Below are positions 23,680 to 34,430 of a DNA stretch of 64,000 bases, piece after piece. Source of the stretch: Jackrogersella multiformis (taxonomy: Eukaryota; Ascomycota; Sordariomycetes; Xylariales; Hypoxylaceae); NCBI GenBank assembly GCA_902806575.1, contig CADCXD010000004.1, forward strand, positions 1,364,001-1,428,000. Direction: 5' to 3'. The first letter of the stretch is position 1; the number at the start of each line of letters is the position of its first letter. The notes under the pieces are model-generated. The model searched no databases, was not told the DNA's origin, and was given only the letters and a program-made list of their open reading frames with translations. Both the position numbers and the translations under genes were made by a program.

Positions 23680-25363
23680 TTAATTTTCTATAGTTATAAA
23701 TGACGAATCAGCGGTAAACCAGAAGTTCAACATCCCATCGAGCTGGTGACATCTCCATCCTTCTCCATGCTGATGAAGGGGGGTCTCTTGCAGAGTTACC
23801 TGTAAGGAGTGGATTACTCGATGACGAAGATCGCGTGCGTCATTACGATAACAGAATCGCAGCGGCCGACATACCCACGTTGTCGCATCTATATGTACGC
23901 GACATTGTCCCACAGCTCGACATGCCCCATCATGATATCGGAATATGATACCTTTACAAAGCTGAGTGTTCTCATCATAGAATACTTCCGCCGAGGCAAT
24001 ATCTGCTAGGGGGGCCCTTGAGAAATAGACCTGCTCACCGAATGGATTTAACCTTAACTTTTCCACTCCAAAAGGTTTAGGTAATCCCACCCTATCCGAC
24101 AATCCGCTGTACGCACTCAAAAAAGAAATCTCGTGCCCCTCAATGGGCTCATTGTAAATAAGACCTATAGGAGGACACCAACCTAAACATCGATCTTTTG
24201 CGGGTCCTGGGATATACGACCCGATAGCCACATCGCCGGTCTGTTCAAATCGGATTAAAACACTGAGCTCTCCTTGGGATGACTCACGCACTCCAAAGAT
24301 AAGGAGTCGGTCATGCTTCGCGATAGGCTGGTAGACCCAAACTATGCCTCGTTGACGTCTGTGTGAAAACCGACAGTACGTCGGCATGGCATCCGACGTA
24401 TTGGAGTAATGAGGATGTATACCGAAGAGCCGGCCTGAGGAGAAAAAGAAAGTGATACCTACTATACGGCCTGTATCGACGGCGTAAAAGCGTTGCCAAG
24501 AAGGATAGGCACTCATATAGGGTGTACAGAGAGATAAATCTGGGGGGTCTGGAGTGTTCCAGATTCGGGGGGTTGGTTGACCGGGCGGCAATACGAGACG
24601 CAACAGGCCGTTCTTAAACGTGATTAGAGAACCGTAGATAGTTAAGTTGATAGAAGACAATGCGTACCTTAAACTGTGCTACTAATCTGACAGTTGTTTG
24701 CTTTTGCTCTACAATGTAAGCGAAACGGACTTGAGACACATCTTTGGAGAGACGACCCGGTGCAGATTCTATTTTGCTGATTCCATCAGAATCAATGGTG
24801 AGTCTCACTATAGGCGTGCGCGACGAGGAATTGTCGTAACACTTTTTGAGTTTCCCACCGCGTTTCCAGAAAAGAATATTACCCAGCGGCATTGTGAATA
24901 GTGGTTCTGGACCGGTAGACGATATGCGAGCAGCTAAGCTATGTGCTGTAACTGCCCGCCAAAGCAAGGCATGCTCAGAATAGCCTCAAATTATAACCAG
25001 CAATTCAATGGGGAGCTTGTACAGCTGCGGCAACTGGCAGATCTGGCCTAATGCCTTCAGCGAAACAGGGTCGGGTTGATCGCCAAAGAGATAGATAGGA
25101 CGTGCTCGTCGCCAAGGGCTTCTCCACGCGGCCACTGTCCAAAGCCGATCCAAAATGCCGATGTTTTCGACATAACATTGTTGAAAAATATGAAAGCACT
25201 CGTAATGTATAGGTATAAAGTGAGGGGAAGCTGCGCAAATTTTGCAATTGGGGCGGCGGCATAACTGAAAGCCGTTAACTGTAGTGATTGTAGGTTCGAC
25301 GTCTGGGAAAAGGAAGGCTCGCGTTTGTCCACCATACGAAGTCGAGTCATCGTTACCAAACAC
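23680..25363 (-). pseudogene. F-box-like fungal protein gene broken by an in-frame TGA
   Basis: The minus-strand reading runs from about 25363 to 24668, then, after an intron (24667-24613, GTACGC..TTTAAG), from 24612 to the stop at 23680. A single TGA at 24988-24986 interrupts an otherwise continuous frame, between LPIELLVII and GYSEHALLWRAV. This LPxEL...YSEHALLWR junction resembles an F-box-like helix pair. Fungal proteins I remember as similar have Arg at this place, so a CGA to TGA change is the simplest explanation. The first exon contains a Cys/His-rich patch (CRRPNCKIC...HYECFHIF) that may bind zinc. No ATG opens the first exon; a start would need an upstream exon, probably split as A|TG before the acceptor TACAG at 25364. 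The downstream part reads well to the end, which suggests recent loss, a sequencing error, or a missed intron. Confidence 0.65.
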
Positions 25364-25947
25364 TGTACGATATTAGTAAACACGATTGGAAAAAGAGAAA
25401 TTGGAAAGATTATGAAGGTTGATCGTACATGTTATAACTGGTTCATTTCTGAGTATTATGTAGGCACAGATACCACATTGTGAATGAAGGACGAGATGAT
25501 GCATTATAAATAATGTTAATATAGTATAAAAAAAAGTAAGTATCGCGGTGAAATAAAAATCAATGTAAAGGACTGTTAAAGTGATTAAGTAAGGTGATTA
25601 AGTAAGCGATTTAAGTGCGTTCTGTCATACCTACTGCGTTTTAAAAGCTTATCTTTTTAAGTGGCATAAAAGTAACCCCTCGTAAACTCGGGCACTAGGT
25701 ACTTAGCTTCCTTAGTTTAACATCAACCTGGTTGCAAACAAATACCTACGTCTTACATCCATGTCCATCTAACCTAACAACCGCCTATCCCAAGATGTCC
25801 TTCCAACCCTAAGCTCCTCCCATCCAAACGAGTCACCACTCGCATCTATCCATCGAACCAACTACCTAACCTAACCAAAAACCCTATCAACCAACCCTAG
25901 GTACCCATCTATCCACCTATCCACCTATCCGCCACCCAGCACCCCCC
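25364..25947. other. Divergent intergenic region
   Basis: About 580 bases between the broken F-box-like gene and the membrane protein. Its right half is a C-rich run of CCTAACC/ACCTATCC-like units (about 25740-25940) that forms the 5' flank of the next gene. No gene seen. Confidence 0.5.
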
Positions 25948-26721
25948 ATGCAGCGCCCCCAAACATCAACATCAGCCCGCGCGCGCCTGCGCCGCACCTT
26001 CGCGTACGCGAGCGACAGCGGCTCCGACTCCGACGATGCTCCCCCCACCCTCGACGAGCAAGAGCAGGAAATCCTGATCTCGTCGCTGGCCCTCCAGAAC
26101 GCCGCGCGCGACGCCCAGTTCCGGCTCCTGCTCCTGTGCCTGCCGGCCGTGGCCGCGGTGCCTTACCTCGCCGCGCTGCTGCGCGGCGGTTCTGGTTCTG
26201 GTAGTGGTAGTGGAGATAGCAACAGCGGTGGCGGAGGAGAAGGAGGAGGAGGGGGTGTGTTTGTATGCGACAGGTACACAGCCCTGCTCGGCCTCACGTC
26301 CCTCGCGTCCACGGCCTGGACGCTGTGGACGCGGCCCGCGGGCGAGACCGGCATCTCCGTCCTGGATGCGTGGGTCGGCGGCAGCGACGGCGATGGTAAA
26401 CCGGACCAAAGGCAACGGCAAAGGCGAAGGAAGCGCGACGACGACGGCGATATCGGCAGCTCGCCGTTCTGGGGGGAGGAGCACCGCCGCTCGCCGCTGG
26501 CGACGTACCTCCCCTACCTGAACCTCGGGCTCTGCGGCGTGCTGGTCCTGACCGGGTTCCTGCCGAGATCGGCCGCGTCCCAGGGGCGCTGGGGTCACGT
26601 CGGGCTGAGCAACCTGCCGGCCATCGTGTACGGCGTCGTGCTGGTTGCGAATATGGTCATGGGGAGCGTGGATCCCGAGAGGGAGCTCAGTGCGCTACGG
26701 TACGAATACAAAGGGGCTTGA
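25948..26721 (+). CDS. Small multi-pass membrane protein, function unknown
   Basis: A single exon of 257 codons. The N-terminus is basic, then Ser/Asp-rich, followed by LDEQEQEILISSLALQNAAR, which looks conserved. Four hydrophobic segments follow: LLLLCLPAVAAVPYLAALL, the weaker YTALLGLTSLASTAWTLW, YLNLGLCGVLVLTGFL and LPAIVYGVVLVANMVM. Between the first two lies a Gly/Ser-rich insertion of about 24 residues, and between the second and third a charged Asp/Arg/Gln-rich one. I do not recognise a named family. The layout suggests an organelle or ER membrane protein conserved among filamentous fungi. Codon use is very GC-rich compared with its flanks, which supports real coding. Confidence 0.72.
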   Translation: MQRPQTSTSARARLRRTFAYASDSGSDSDDAPPTLDEQEQEILISSLALQNAARDAQFRLLLLCLPAVAAVPYLAALLRGGSGSGSGSGDSNSGGGGEGGGGGVFVCDRYTALLGLTSLASTAWTLWTRPAGETGISVLDAWVGGSDGDGKPDQRQRQRRRKRDDDGDIGSSPFWGEEHRRSPLATYLPYLNLGLCGVLVLTGFLPRSAASQGRWGHVGLSNLPAIVYGVVLVANMVMGSVDPERELSALRYEYKGA

Positions 26722-26943
26722 TAGGACCTTGCCCGCGCGTCACGATTGCAGTGACGTTCTCTAAAATACAAAATGCAAGATACAATAAATATCAAATATG
26801 AAGGCAACTTTTTTTAATTCATGTCGTTCAACTACCTAGTGCTACGTCCAAATTCCAGCATAAACTAGATCATATAGCTCGGCCGCATAGGAATGGAGCT
26901 TAGCAAGTAAACCCCTTTACCAATGCTCTGGGTCGCGTTTCGT

Positions 26944-29900
26944 CTATACGTCGATAGACTCGTTAAACCTCAAGACCCCGTTCCCCTTCAACAAACCATC
27001 GACGCCCTTAGGGATGGGAAACATATCCGCATGTAGGTATGGGTCCGTAGCCTGCTCGGCGGATTTATCGACGACCAACGCTAACCCGTGGGACTTTATC
27101 GCGTCTACAAGGGCTGGAACCATATTCTTCACAATGCTATGTTAGTGCTACGCTCAGAAAAAGAATTTACCCCTTTTCTTGCACCTCGGAGAGATTAACT
27201 GACTAGTAGTCGAGAGCAGCAGACAAGCCCCATAAAGTTGTTGCTCTGCGCTATCCTCACAGTCTCCTTGACCGAAAACGTCCTCCGCCCACTGTTCTGG
27301 ATCACGTTCGGTGCAGGCATAACCTCTTCTCGGCCGAGATCGTTGCAGAGGAACACCGGGAAATTAGGCTGCTTCCAATTCAAAGTCGTGCAGAGCGTGG
27401 GATTGTACGAGCTGAAAACTACCGATCTGACAGTATCAGGAGCCGTCATCGTCTGTGCTCGTTGTTCCCTCGCGTGGTCGAATACTATGGTCAATATGGA
27501 GTCCACAAAGTTATTAGTGTTCACAGTCGGCCCTAGCCCGAGCCTCCTCTCCTCTTCTTCTGACGGATATATAATCTGGAGATCGACATTCATTGAGTTA
27601 GGAAGCAGGGAGAGTGCTTCTTCCAAAGAGATTCCTGCCGTGTTGAGAACTCGGTGTACCTCGGCGATACTGCTGAGGTCCTGCGAGGGTATCAAGGAGA
27701 GTTGAGCCCGGCCTATGTTTGATGCCGTGACAGTAGAGAGTTGTTCGTAGGTCAGCCGCGAGATCGATACATCGACGCCGCCGCATTGGGCCATCCACTG
27801 TGGCCAGATGACAGGAATACCGTCGCTAGTGTGCTGAACGTATAGCTGAACAAAGTCGCCCGACAAACTCGAGCCGGTAACAAACATGTTTGGATTTTGA
27901 TCAAGTTGGCTCGTGGCCTTCCAATAAGTCTCGAAGTCTGCAATCTCCAGCGGAGTTCCCTGGAAAGGCTTGATTACTTGAGTATTAAAGGTAATTTGGC
28001 CGATCGCCCGGAGTCGAGGGTCGAACAACGGAAGACAGCATTTCCCCGAGCTACTCCAAGAGGCTCGGAACGTATTTGGAAGGGCAACCGTCTTCGCGAT
28101 AATCTTCGCCCCATAAGTCGGGAAAACATCAAAATCGAGGGTAAATGTATCTAGATTGTCCACCTGGAAAGATACAAGCCTTGTATCTTCTTGGAAAGGT
28201 AATATGATATTTTTAGGAATAAGATCTGATAACTTGGAGGAGATGGTTAGTCGCGCAGCAGGGTATTTGCTATCGTGGAAGAACACTAATGGGTGATCCC
28301 CTTCTTCGTGGAAGCTAATCTGGATAACAGCCTTCGTGTCCAGGAAGTTATGGCCGTAACGCCGCAAAGGTATTATTGGCGGTGGGAGTTCAAGGATGGG
28401 AATGGCGTCGACGTCAAGCGACATAGGAACCGGAGCACTCCCACTTCCCAGGGGGGCTAGAAGAGGGCCGGTCGTTTGCATCATAAGGGGGCTCCCCGCC
28501 ATTCCCCCTTGATACGGCGTAAGCTTTTGCATGCATTTTAGATGCCCTTCCCATGCTGCATAGTACATAGCAGGTAAATCTTTCTCGTCGACAATATTAG
28601 GATCGGCGCCCACATTTAAGAGCTCCTCTAAGCAAGGCACGTTCCCCTCGCTCGCCGCGTGCACTAATGGGGTCCAGCCGTATAGTTTGTCGATTTGATC
28701 TAAATCGGCACCATATTCCTGCAACAAGCGAAGCAGCTGTGGTTTCTGACCTGATCGTGCTACTAGATGCTGCGGGTATAACCCTTCGGCATCGGGAAGT
28801 ATCCGCGCACCATGCTCTAGAAGTAGCTTGACTATATCAAGTGACCCATGTTCGCAGGCCAAATTGAGCGGTATGTGGTCCGTCTCTGACACGGGATCTA
28901 AGCGCGACGAGGTTGCAAGAAGTCGTTGTACGCATGCAAGGTGGCCATGGATGATAGCGTGGATCAGCGGAGTAAAGTTGTCGTGGTCGATCAGATCGAT
29001 TGTCGTCGGGTTAGCTATGCGTCAAATTTAGTACCATATCTCGGTAGAGGTCAGGATCGAATTTACCTCGAAGTAGAAGCTCGAGCATATCCAACCGCCC
29101 ATGCATACTCGCATAATGGAGTGGTACCCGCCCATAGACATCTGTCCTGTTAACCTCAACTCCTCCCGAGAGGCCGACGTTTAATACAAACGAGTTCCCA
29201 TAGATGGTAGCCTGGTGGAGACAGTTCCGCTCGTTAATGTCATCTTCGGATCGAACGTCGACGAGCCCGGTCTCCAGTAAGACTTCAAGAGAAGCTTGCG
29301 GTGCCTCGTGGATAGCAGCGAGAAAGGTGCGGGTCACTCTCTCCATCAATGAAATATCCATTCCCGTCGGCGAACTAGATCCAGCTCGCATCCTTAAGAG
29401 GAGGTCTCGCAGCGATTCTAAGTTGCCAGAAATCGCCGTGTCGAGTAGCAGACTATCCGCGTCGCCTTCGTCTGTCCCGAGCAGGTGCTGACTGCTCACC
29501 ATATGTTCCGATCGAGGTTCAAATGGGACATGATCGCCGTCTGCCCAAGCCCCGAGTTCCTGCAGACTAGTTGTCGCCTGGTCGGAAAGTTCGCTAATGA
29601 CCGGGGCATTGAAGAACGGTTGTACCTCCACGGCGCGGGAGAGGTACAGCTCCTTAGTCTTAGACTTAGATGTCTTATCCCATTTCTTGAGGATCTTGGA
29701 GAAGGCGGTCCCATTGATTTCGACAAATTGCTGGAGCTTATTTAGATCATTCGCAAATTGTTGGAACCCTTCTTCTAGTGTCGTAAACTTGGCTGAACGT
29801 CTAGAAACGCTGTGACGAGATTGCAAAACCCTCTTCTTATCTAGCAACGTTTTGAGCCGGATTTTGAGCTTGACTGGTATCAGCATCGAGGGGACAAGTG

Positions 29901-30536
29901 TAGAATGGTGGGTGGAGGTTTGCTTACTTCGGCTTCTTTCTGGAGGTAGAATGCGTTTACTTTCTCTAGTTCTCGTTCCTAGATAATGTGAGTGCCGTTC
30001 GCGAGCAAATAGTTCTCCCCATGGGAAAATGACAGACTATACCAGCTGAAAAAAGAATTTTGCTTTATTTGCCTGCAGAGCAACCTGGGTGTCCACCGGC
30101 GTGGGAGTAAAGTGAGGGTCATTTTGGGCGCTCAAAGTCGGGGTAGCAGAGAGCTTCTTGATGAGCTATTGGTTGCTGTTAGTGATACAATCCCACTCTA
30201 CGAGCAACATAAGTTTCATTTAAGATAGTACGAATGGCAGTTCGGCTTTTGCTTTTTGGTAGACACGGACCCGACCCCCTCCCTAGTCCCGCGGAATGCA
30301 TGCACTATCGAATAAGACGGAATAGACGGCAGACATACTTTTTTGAGCGCCTTGTAGTTCACGAAGCTGGCAGCATATTCCGGAACTTCAAGCTGACGCT
30401 TCTGGATTTGCTTACCGAACTTCCTGAAGAGGTATTAGTAATCCCTACTAGGCTAAAAGTGATATTCCGGTGAGGTAGGTAGAAGGGAGGGAAAGATGAG
30501 AAATACAGTCCGCAGCAAACGGGCCAGGACTTACAT
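26944..30536 (-). CDS. NUC-2/Pho81-type phosphate regulator (SPX - ankyrin - GDPD-like)
   Basis: Minus-strand exons: 30536-30535 (the AT of the start codon), 30423-30339, 30165-30043, 29978-29928, 29868-29067, 29014-27204 and 27126-26944, giving 1018 residues. The start codon is split: AT, GTAAGT..TTCAG, then G. The N-terminus MKFGKQIQKRQLEVPEYAAS begins an SPX domain extending to about residue 170, with KLKIRLKTLLDKK as its basic helical part. Residues about 236-520 are ankyrin repeats (GNLESLRDLLLR, GRVPLHYASMHGRLDMLELL, GWTPLVHAASEGNVPCLEEL). Residues about 685-1018 resemble a glycerophosphodiester phosphodiesterase barrel, but the usual ELDV...DG...HD reads VQLYVQ...DG...WP, so metal-binding and catalytic residues are lost. 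In Neurospora NUC-2 and yeast Pho81, this architecture inhibits the Pho80-Pho85 (PREG-PGOV) kinase when phosphate is scarce. The ending GLLKGNGVLRFNESIDV is family-typical. Confidence 0.9.
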
Positions 30537-32861
30537 GGTGCGGCAGAGGTGCCTGCAACCAGCCCGTGAAGGCTGTTTACTTGTACGGGGGCCTCAAATC
30601 TCGCGGTAAAGGCGTGTCTCAATATATGACCTCAACGGCTGTTTTCCCGCGTGTGACTAGATGCAGGGGAGCGGGTTGTACCAGGAGAAGACTAGAGGAT
30701 GTGTGGACTGACGACACGGGAGGGTTGACGTAAGAGACGATGGTCCAAGCATTCAAGATGTATCTCTCGAGTCATATAATTATCTGCTGAGAGGACATTA
30801 AGGGGCTTAGGAGGAAACAAGCAGAAGAACGAGGTTGATAATCAGAGGTAAGCAAGTAACACACCAGATCAATTAAGATTCGGGCATGTGGAAATCGTGG
30901 AAATCGTGGAAATCCAAAGAGAGGGGCGCGTTCCAGTAGGGCGTAGGCGCAAGCTCTTGAGTACTATTCCCGGGCCAACTTGCAGCTCCTAAGTATCAGC
31001 TACTACCTCGGAACACTGCATAGAGGAATATGGTTAGACCAATATGATAGGAACGAGGATGTTGGTTCTATTTAATGTACCAAGAAAGCAAGTAAGCATA
31101 CTATACCTTCTAAATAGGCCTGAAATCCCACAGTCGAGAACTGACAAAGTGGTGACAGAAGGAGGGTCACGTTCACGACGATCTGACCGGTCGTATAACG
31201 GCGTCTCGGTACTAAAGCTAGAGCTTCAGGCAACTAGAGCCGTTTGGTAAGATGATGTGCCAAAAGCCAAAAGCCCAAAGCCTTAGATCTGCTGCACAGG
31301 GAGGTGGGGGTCAGACGAGATGAAATGCAGTACTGTTTTCTGCATGAGGCGGCTGGTGATCCCGATAGAAGGGCTTAGGGATTGTCTTTACCTAGTAGGT
31401 AGCAGGGAGAGAATGCTTCCAGGATTCTGATAGGTTCAATGGATGCGTATGTGACGCAGGAGGGAGGACTTTAATATGGTGATGTAGAATTCCGTACCTT
31501 ACAGGGGAAAATGGAGAAATCCTCTCATGAGTCGAGCAGCTCCACGACGTCAAAGCCGTATGCGGAACTACAAATTCTACTATGTAGTAGATAGCTTTGG
31601 GTCTCGATTATCGAACGGCGAAGAAGCTAGATGCTAGTGTAGTGGTGCCGATTTGCTAGCTCTTGGCGACCTTGCAGACTACCACCGCGCTACGCCAATG
31701 TATTATGCATGAACAGATGATATTTCGTACAAGCTATCGGGTTGTGGATAGAAAGACCGAGTTTAGATTTCGAGTTGAGTAAACACAGTATTTCATACGT
31801 AATGAGCTTGTTGAGCCCCGTCGATGGGTTTTCTTCTTTGCTTTATGCGAGTGTTTAGATTGAAAGCAGGTGATGTTTTTTTTTTTAGTTGAAGACAGCC
31901 GAGACGTAGGTACTTCACATACTTCATAGTGGGGCACTAAAAAGAGCTGGAACTTTAGTGTACGGTAGAAGCAACTACCTTACCTAGGTATGTACCCCTG
32001 GTAGCTACCCATATAGGCAAGTAGCTATCATCCATAATTTCCTACCTACTTCATACGATGCCTAAATCAACCTAGTCACCAGTCCCGGTCTTGTGTACGT
32101 TTGCGAAGAATTATCTGCCGTGTAGTTGAGAATCTAAACAGGCAAGCCGAGCAAATCCTATTCATACCTAGGTACATACCTGGGTAGGTACATAGGTACC
32201 TAAGGTAGCAGGGTAGGTAACATTGAGTCCTTTCATCATCTTGTACCTATCCCCCTCGATCAGACCCCGCTGACCCCGGTACAACTACACATAAGCTCCA
32301 CAAATCGGTCGATCGATCCACTTTGCATTGCAGCTACTTTCCCTCTCCTCTTTCCTACAAGTAAATTCGGCCAATGAGATGCTCTATATTCACCCCGTGG
32401 CCTTCGACATCCCATGCACAAGGCTGAGTGAGAATACCTAGCCGGCCTCGCCTCCGAGCCCGGATCCGGCCGGAAAGCCCCGGTCTTCCGTTATCATCTC
32501 CGACCGTTTTATCATCGCAACCCTCCCCGTTTCTCCGACGTCACTTTTATTTTCTTTACATACTGACCACGATATCTTCAGATAGTTATTTAAGCAAAAC
32601 TTTGAAGTAAGATGTGCTATCATTAGCTTAGTACAGACCATGTTATTTTCTTAAATCCAGACCTTACGCTTTTGTTATAATATAAGATTGATACTTGATA
32701 ATAAAATACTGACCCCTTTTTTCTCGTAGCTCTATCCTCGGTGACATTTTAAAGTAGCTGAAGAACAATTCAACCAACAACCAACAAACTCACCTACCAA
32801 CCCATGCTTCCTAAGTTCACATCATCATCCTTTAGGAAAACTTAATAATAATCCAACCGTG
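30537..32861. other. Intergenic region NUC-2 homologue - F-box-like gene
   Basis: About 2.3 kb between divergent genes. CCTAGG palindromes cluster near 31980-32220. A tandem GGAAATCGT unit occurs near 30890-30912. Frames here are short and not protein-like. Confidence 0.55.
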
Positions 32862-34430
32862 ATGGATAAATGCCCCCAAGAAATCTATGATCGAATTGTC
32901 TTCTTCGCTGAGAGACGCGTGGGTGAAGCGGACGTGCCGATCTGGCAAGCTAGGAATCATCCACCGGCTTATCCAACAATCGCTGCTGTGTCACGTAAGT
33001 TTCAAGCCGCCATCGAGCTTCAAACCTTTCATAAATTGCAAATCGACGCCACCGAGTCGGAGCTCGTCCAATTAGAGCGCGTTATGACTCCGCGGCGTTG
33101 GGGCATTCTGCGGTGTCTTCACCTCACCATTGTTCTGCCATCTTACCCTCCCGACTTCTTTACCGAGTTCGAGACGGATGATGACCGCAAGGCTAATAAT
33201 GAGGCCGCTACTGTAAAATTGTGGCGGATATTCCGTATTCTGGCAGCCATTAATAGCCAATGTCATAATGTGATGCCAATGCTGGACTTGGAAATCGCTG
33301 GTGCGTATTCACCTACAGACAAGCGAGATATGTTTCCATATCCTGCTCCACGCGATGAGAATTTTGGTATCAGGCCAGACCTGTACAGACAGCGCTTTGC
33401 ATTCTCACTGCTAGACCTCACTCCCGATGCAGCCGACTTCCCGTCGCTCTCTTGTATCCGCGGCTTTACCATCTCCCAAGGGACTCGTACTTGGCACCTT
33501 CGTGTGGCTCTGCTCCTCACAGGAAAAATGGCGAATGCCACGTACGCTCATTGGAGCCTTTCCTACTTCGAGGGTGGCTGGCGCCGTTACTTCGTCATCA
33601 ATGAGACGTGCCGAGATGATTTAGTGGATAGTATCAAATCGATAGACCTCCCAGCATCCGTCAGAAAATTCACCTGCTCGCTTATAGCGCCGCAAGTCAA
33701 CTACTCTCAAATGCTCCCTAAATTCATCGCAAGTGGGGACCACGATCCCGTCAGCTGCGCATTGCGACATCTTACAAGAAACTGCACCCACGTCTTCATC
33801 AAAGGCGCTATACACTCCTCACTCTTCGACCCTCCTGTGGGCGTTCTGGGTGGAGATGACTCTTGTTGGAAAGACCTAACCGAGCTGCGAGTAAATGTAG
33901 ACATGTGTTACCCGGACGGAGGCTGGCTCTTTAGGCTCGAGCATGGCATCAGCACCCCCGGACGGCCGTGTTCCCCGCGTGGAGCTAGCAAACTTCCACC
34001 GGGTTACGGAGCGACGGAGGAAGAGCGGCAGGAGGCCGAGGAGTATTATGATGACAATTTCGATACCGTATTCGAACCAGTTGACGACTGCCGTAGGACG
34101 AATCCAGACGACGAGAGAATTAACGCTCTACTCACGGGTTTCGCGCGGGGGTGCTCACGCCTAGTGGCGCTACAGGTCGCTATACTAGATGTAGAATACG
34201 ACGACGACGAGAATTGGCCGTTCCAGGTGTCGTGCGTAGCAGCGGGTATTTCGTTGGGAAGCTGGGATACGGAATACGCCGATGGGACAGGTTCGTGGAG
34301 AGTGTACCTACATGTGGACGAATGGCGGCCGTCTGAAGATACATTAGATAATTTTAAGAAGATTGGACGCGTGAGAGACGGAGAAGATTCTGTAGTGTGT
34401 TTCTTGCCTAGGGGGACATTTTATGACTAG
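32862..34430 (+). CDS. F-box-like fungal protein, function unknown
   Basis: A single exon of 522 codons starting at the ATG at 32862. The first 60 residues (CPQEIYDRIVFFAE, then YPTIAAVSRKFQAAIE, then TFHKLQID) follow the F-box-like pattern of a short helix, a spaced 'hAxVSRxFqxaIE' helix, and a first strand. Such proteins are numerous in Sordariomycetes and may act as substrate adaptors of SCF ubiquitin ligases. The remainder is a long alpha/beta region rich in Trp and Asp, resembling the large family annotated as DUF6546, which I cannot verify. An acidic stretch near residues 380-410 (EEERQEAEEYYDDNFDTVFE) is prominent. Coding is secure; the F-box call is moderate. Confidence 0.75.
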   Translation: MDKCPQEIYDRIVFFAERRVGEADVPIWQARNHPPAYPTIAAVSRKFQAAIELQTFHKLQIDATESELVQLERVMTPRRWGILRCLHLTIVLPSYPPDFFTEFETDDDRKANNEAATVKLWRIFRILAAINSQCHNVMPMLDLEIAGAYSPTDKRDMFPYPAPRDENFGIRPDLYRQRFAFSLLDLTPDAADFPSLSCIRGFTISQGTRTWHLRVALLLTGKMANATYAHWSLSYFEGGWRRYFVINETCRDDLVDSIKSIDLPASVRKFTCSLIAPQVNYSQMLPKFIASGDHDPVSCALRHLTRNCTHVFIKGAIHSSLFDPPVGVLGGDDSCWKDLTELRVNVDMCYPDGGWLFRLEHGISTPGRPCSPRGASKLPPGYGATEEERQEAEEYYDDNFDTVFEPVDDCRRTNPDDERINALLTGFARGCSRLVALQVAILDVEYDDDENWPFQVSCVAAGISLGSWDTEYADGTGSWRVYLHVDEWRPSEDTLDNFKKIGRVRDGEDSVVCFLPRGTFYD

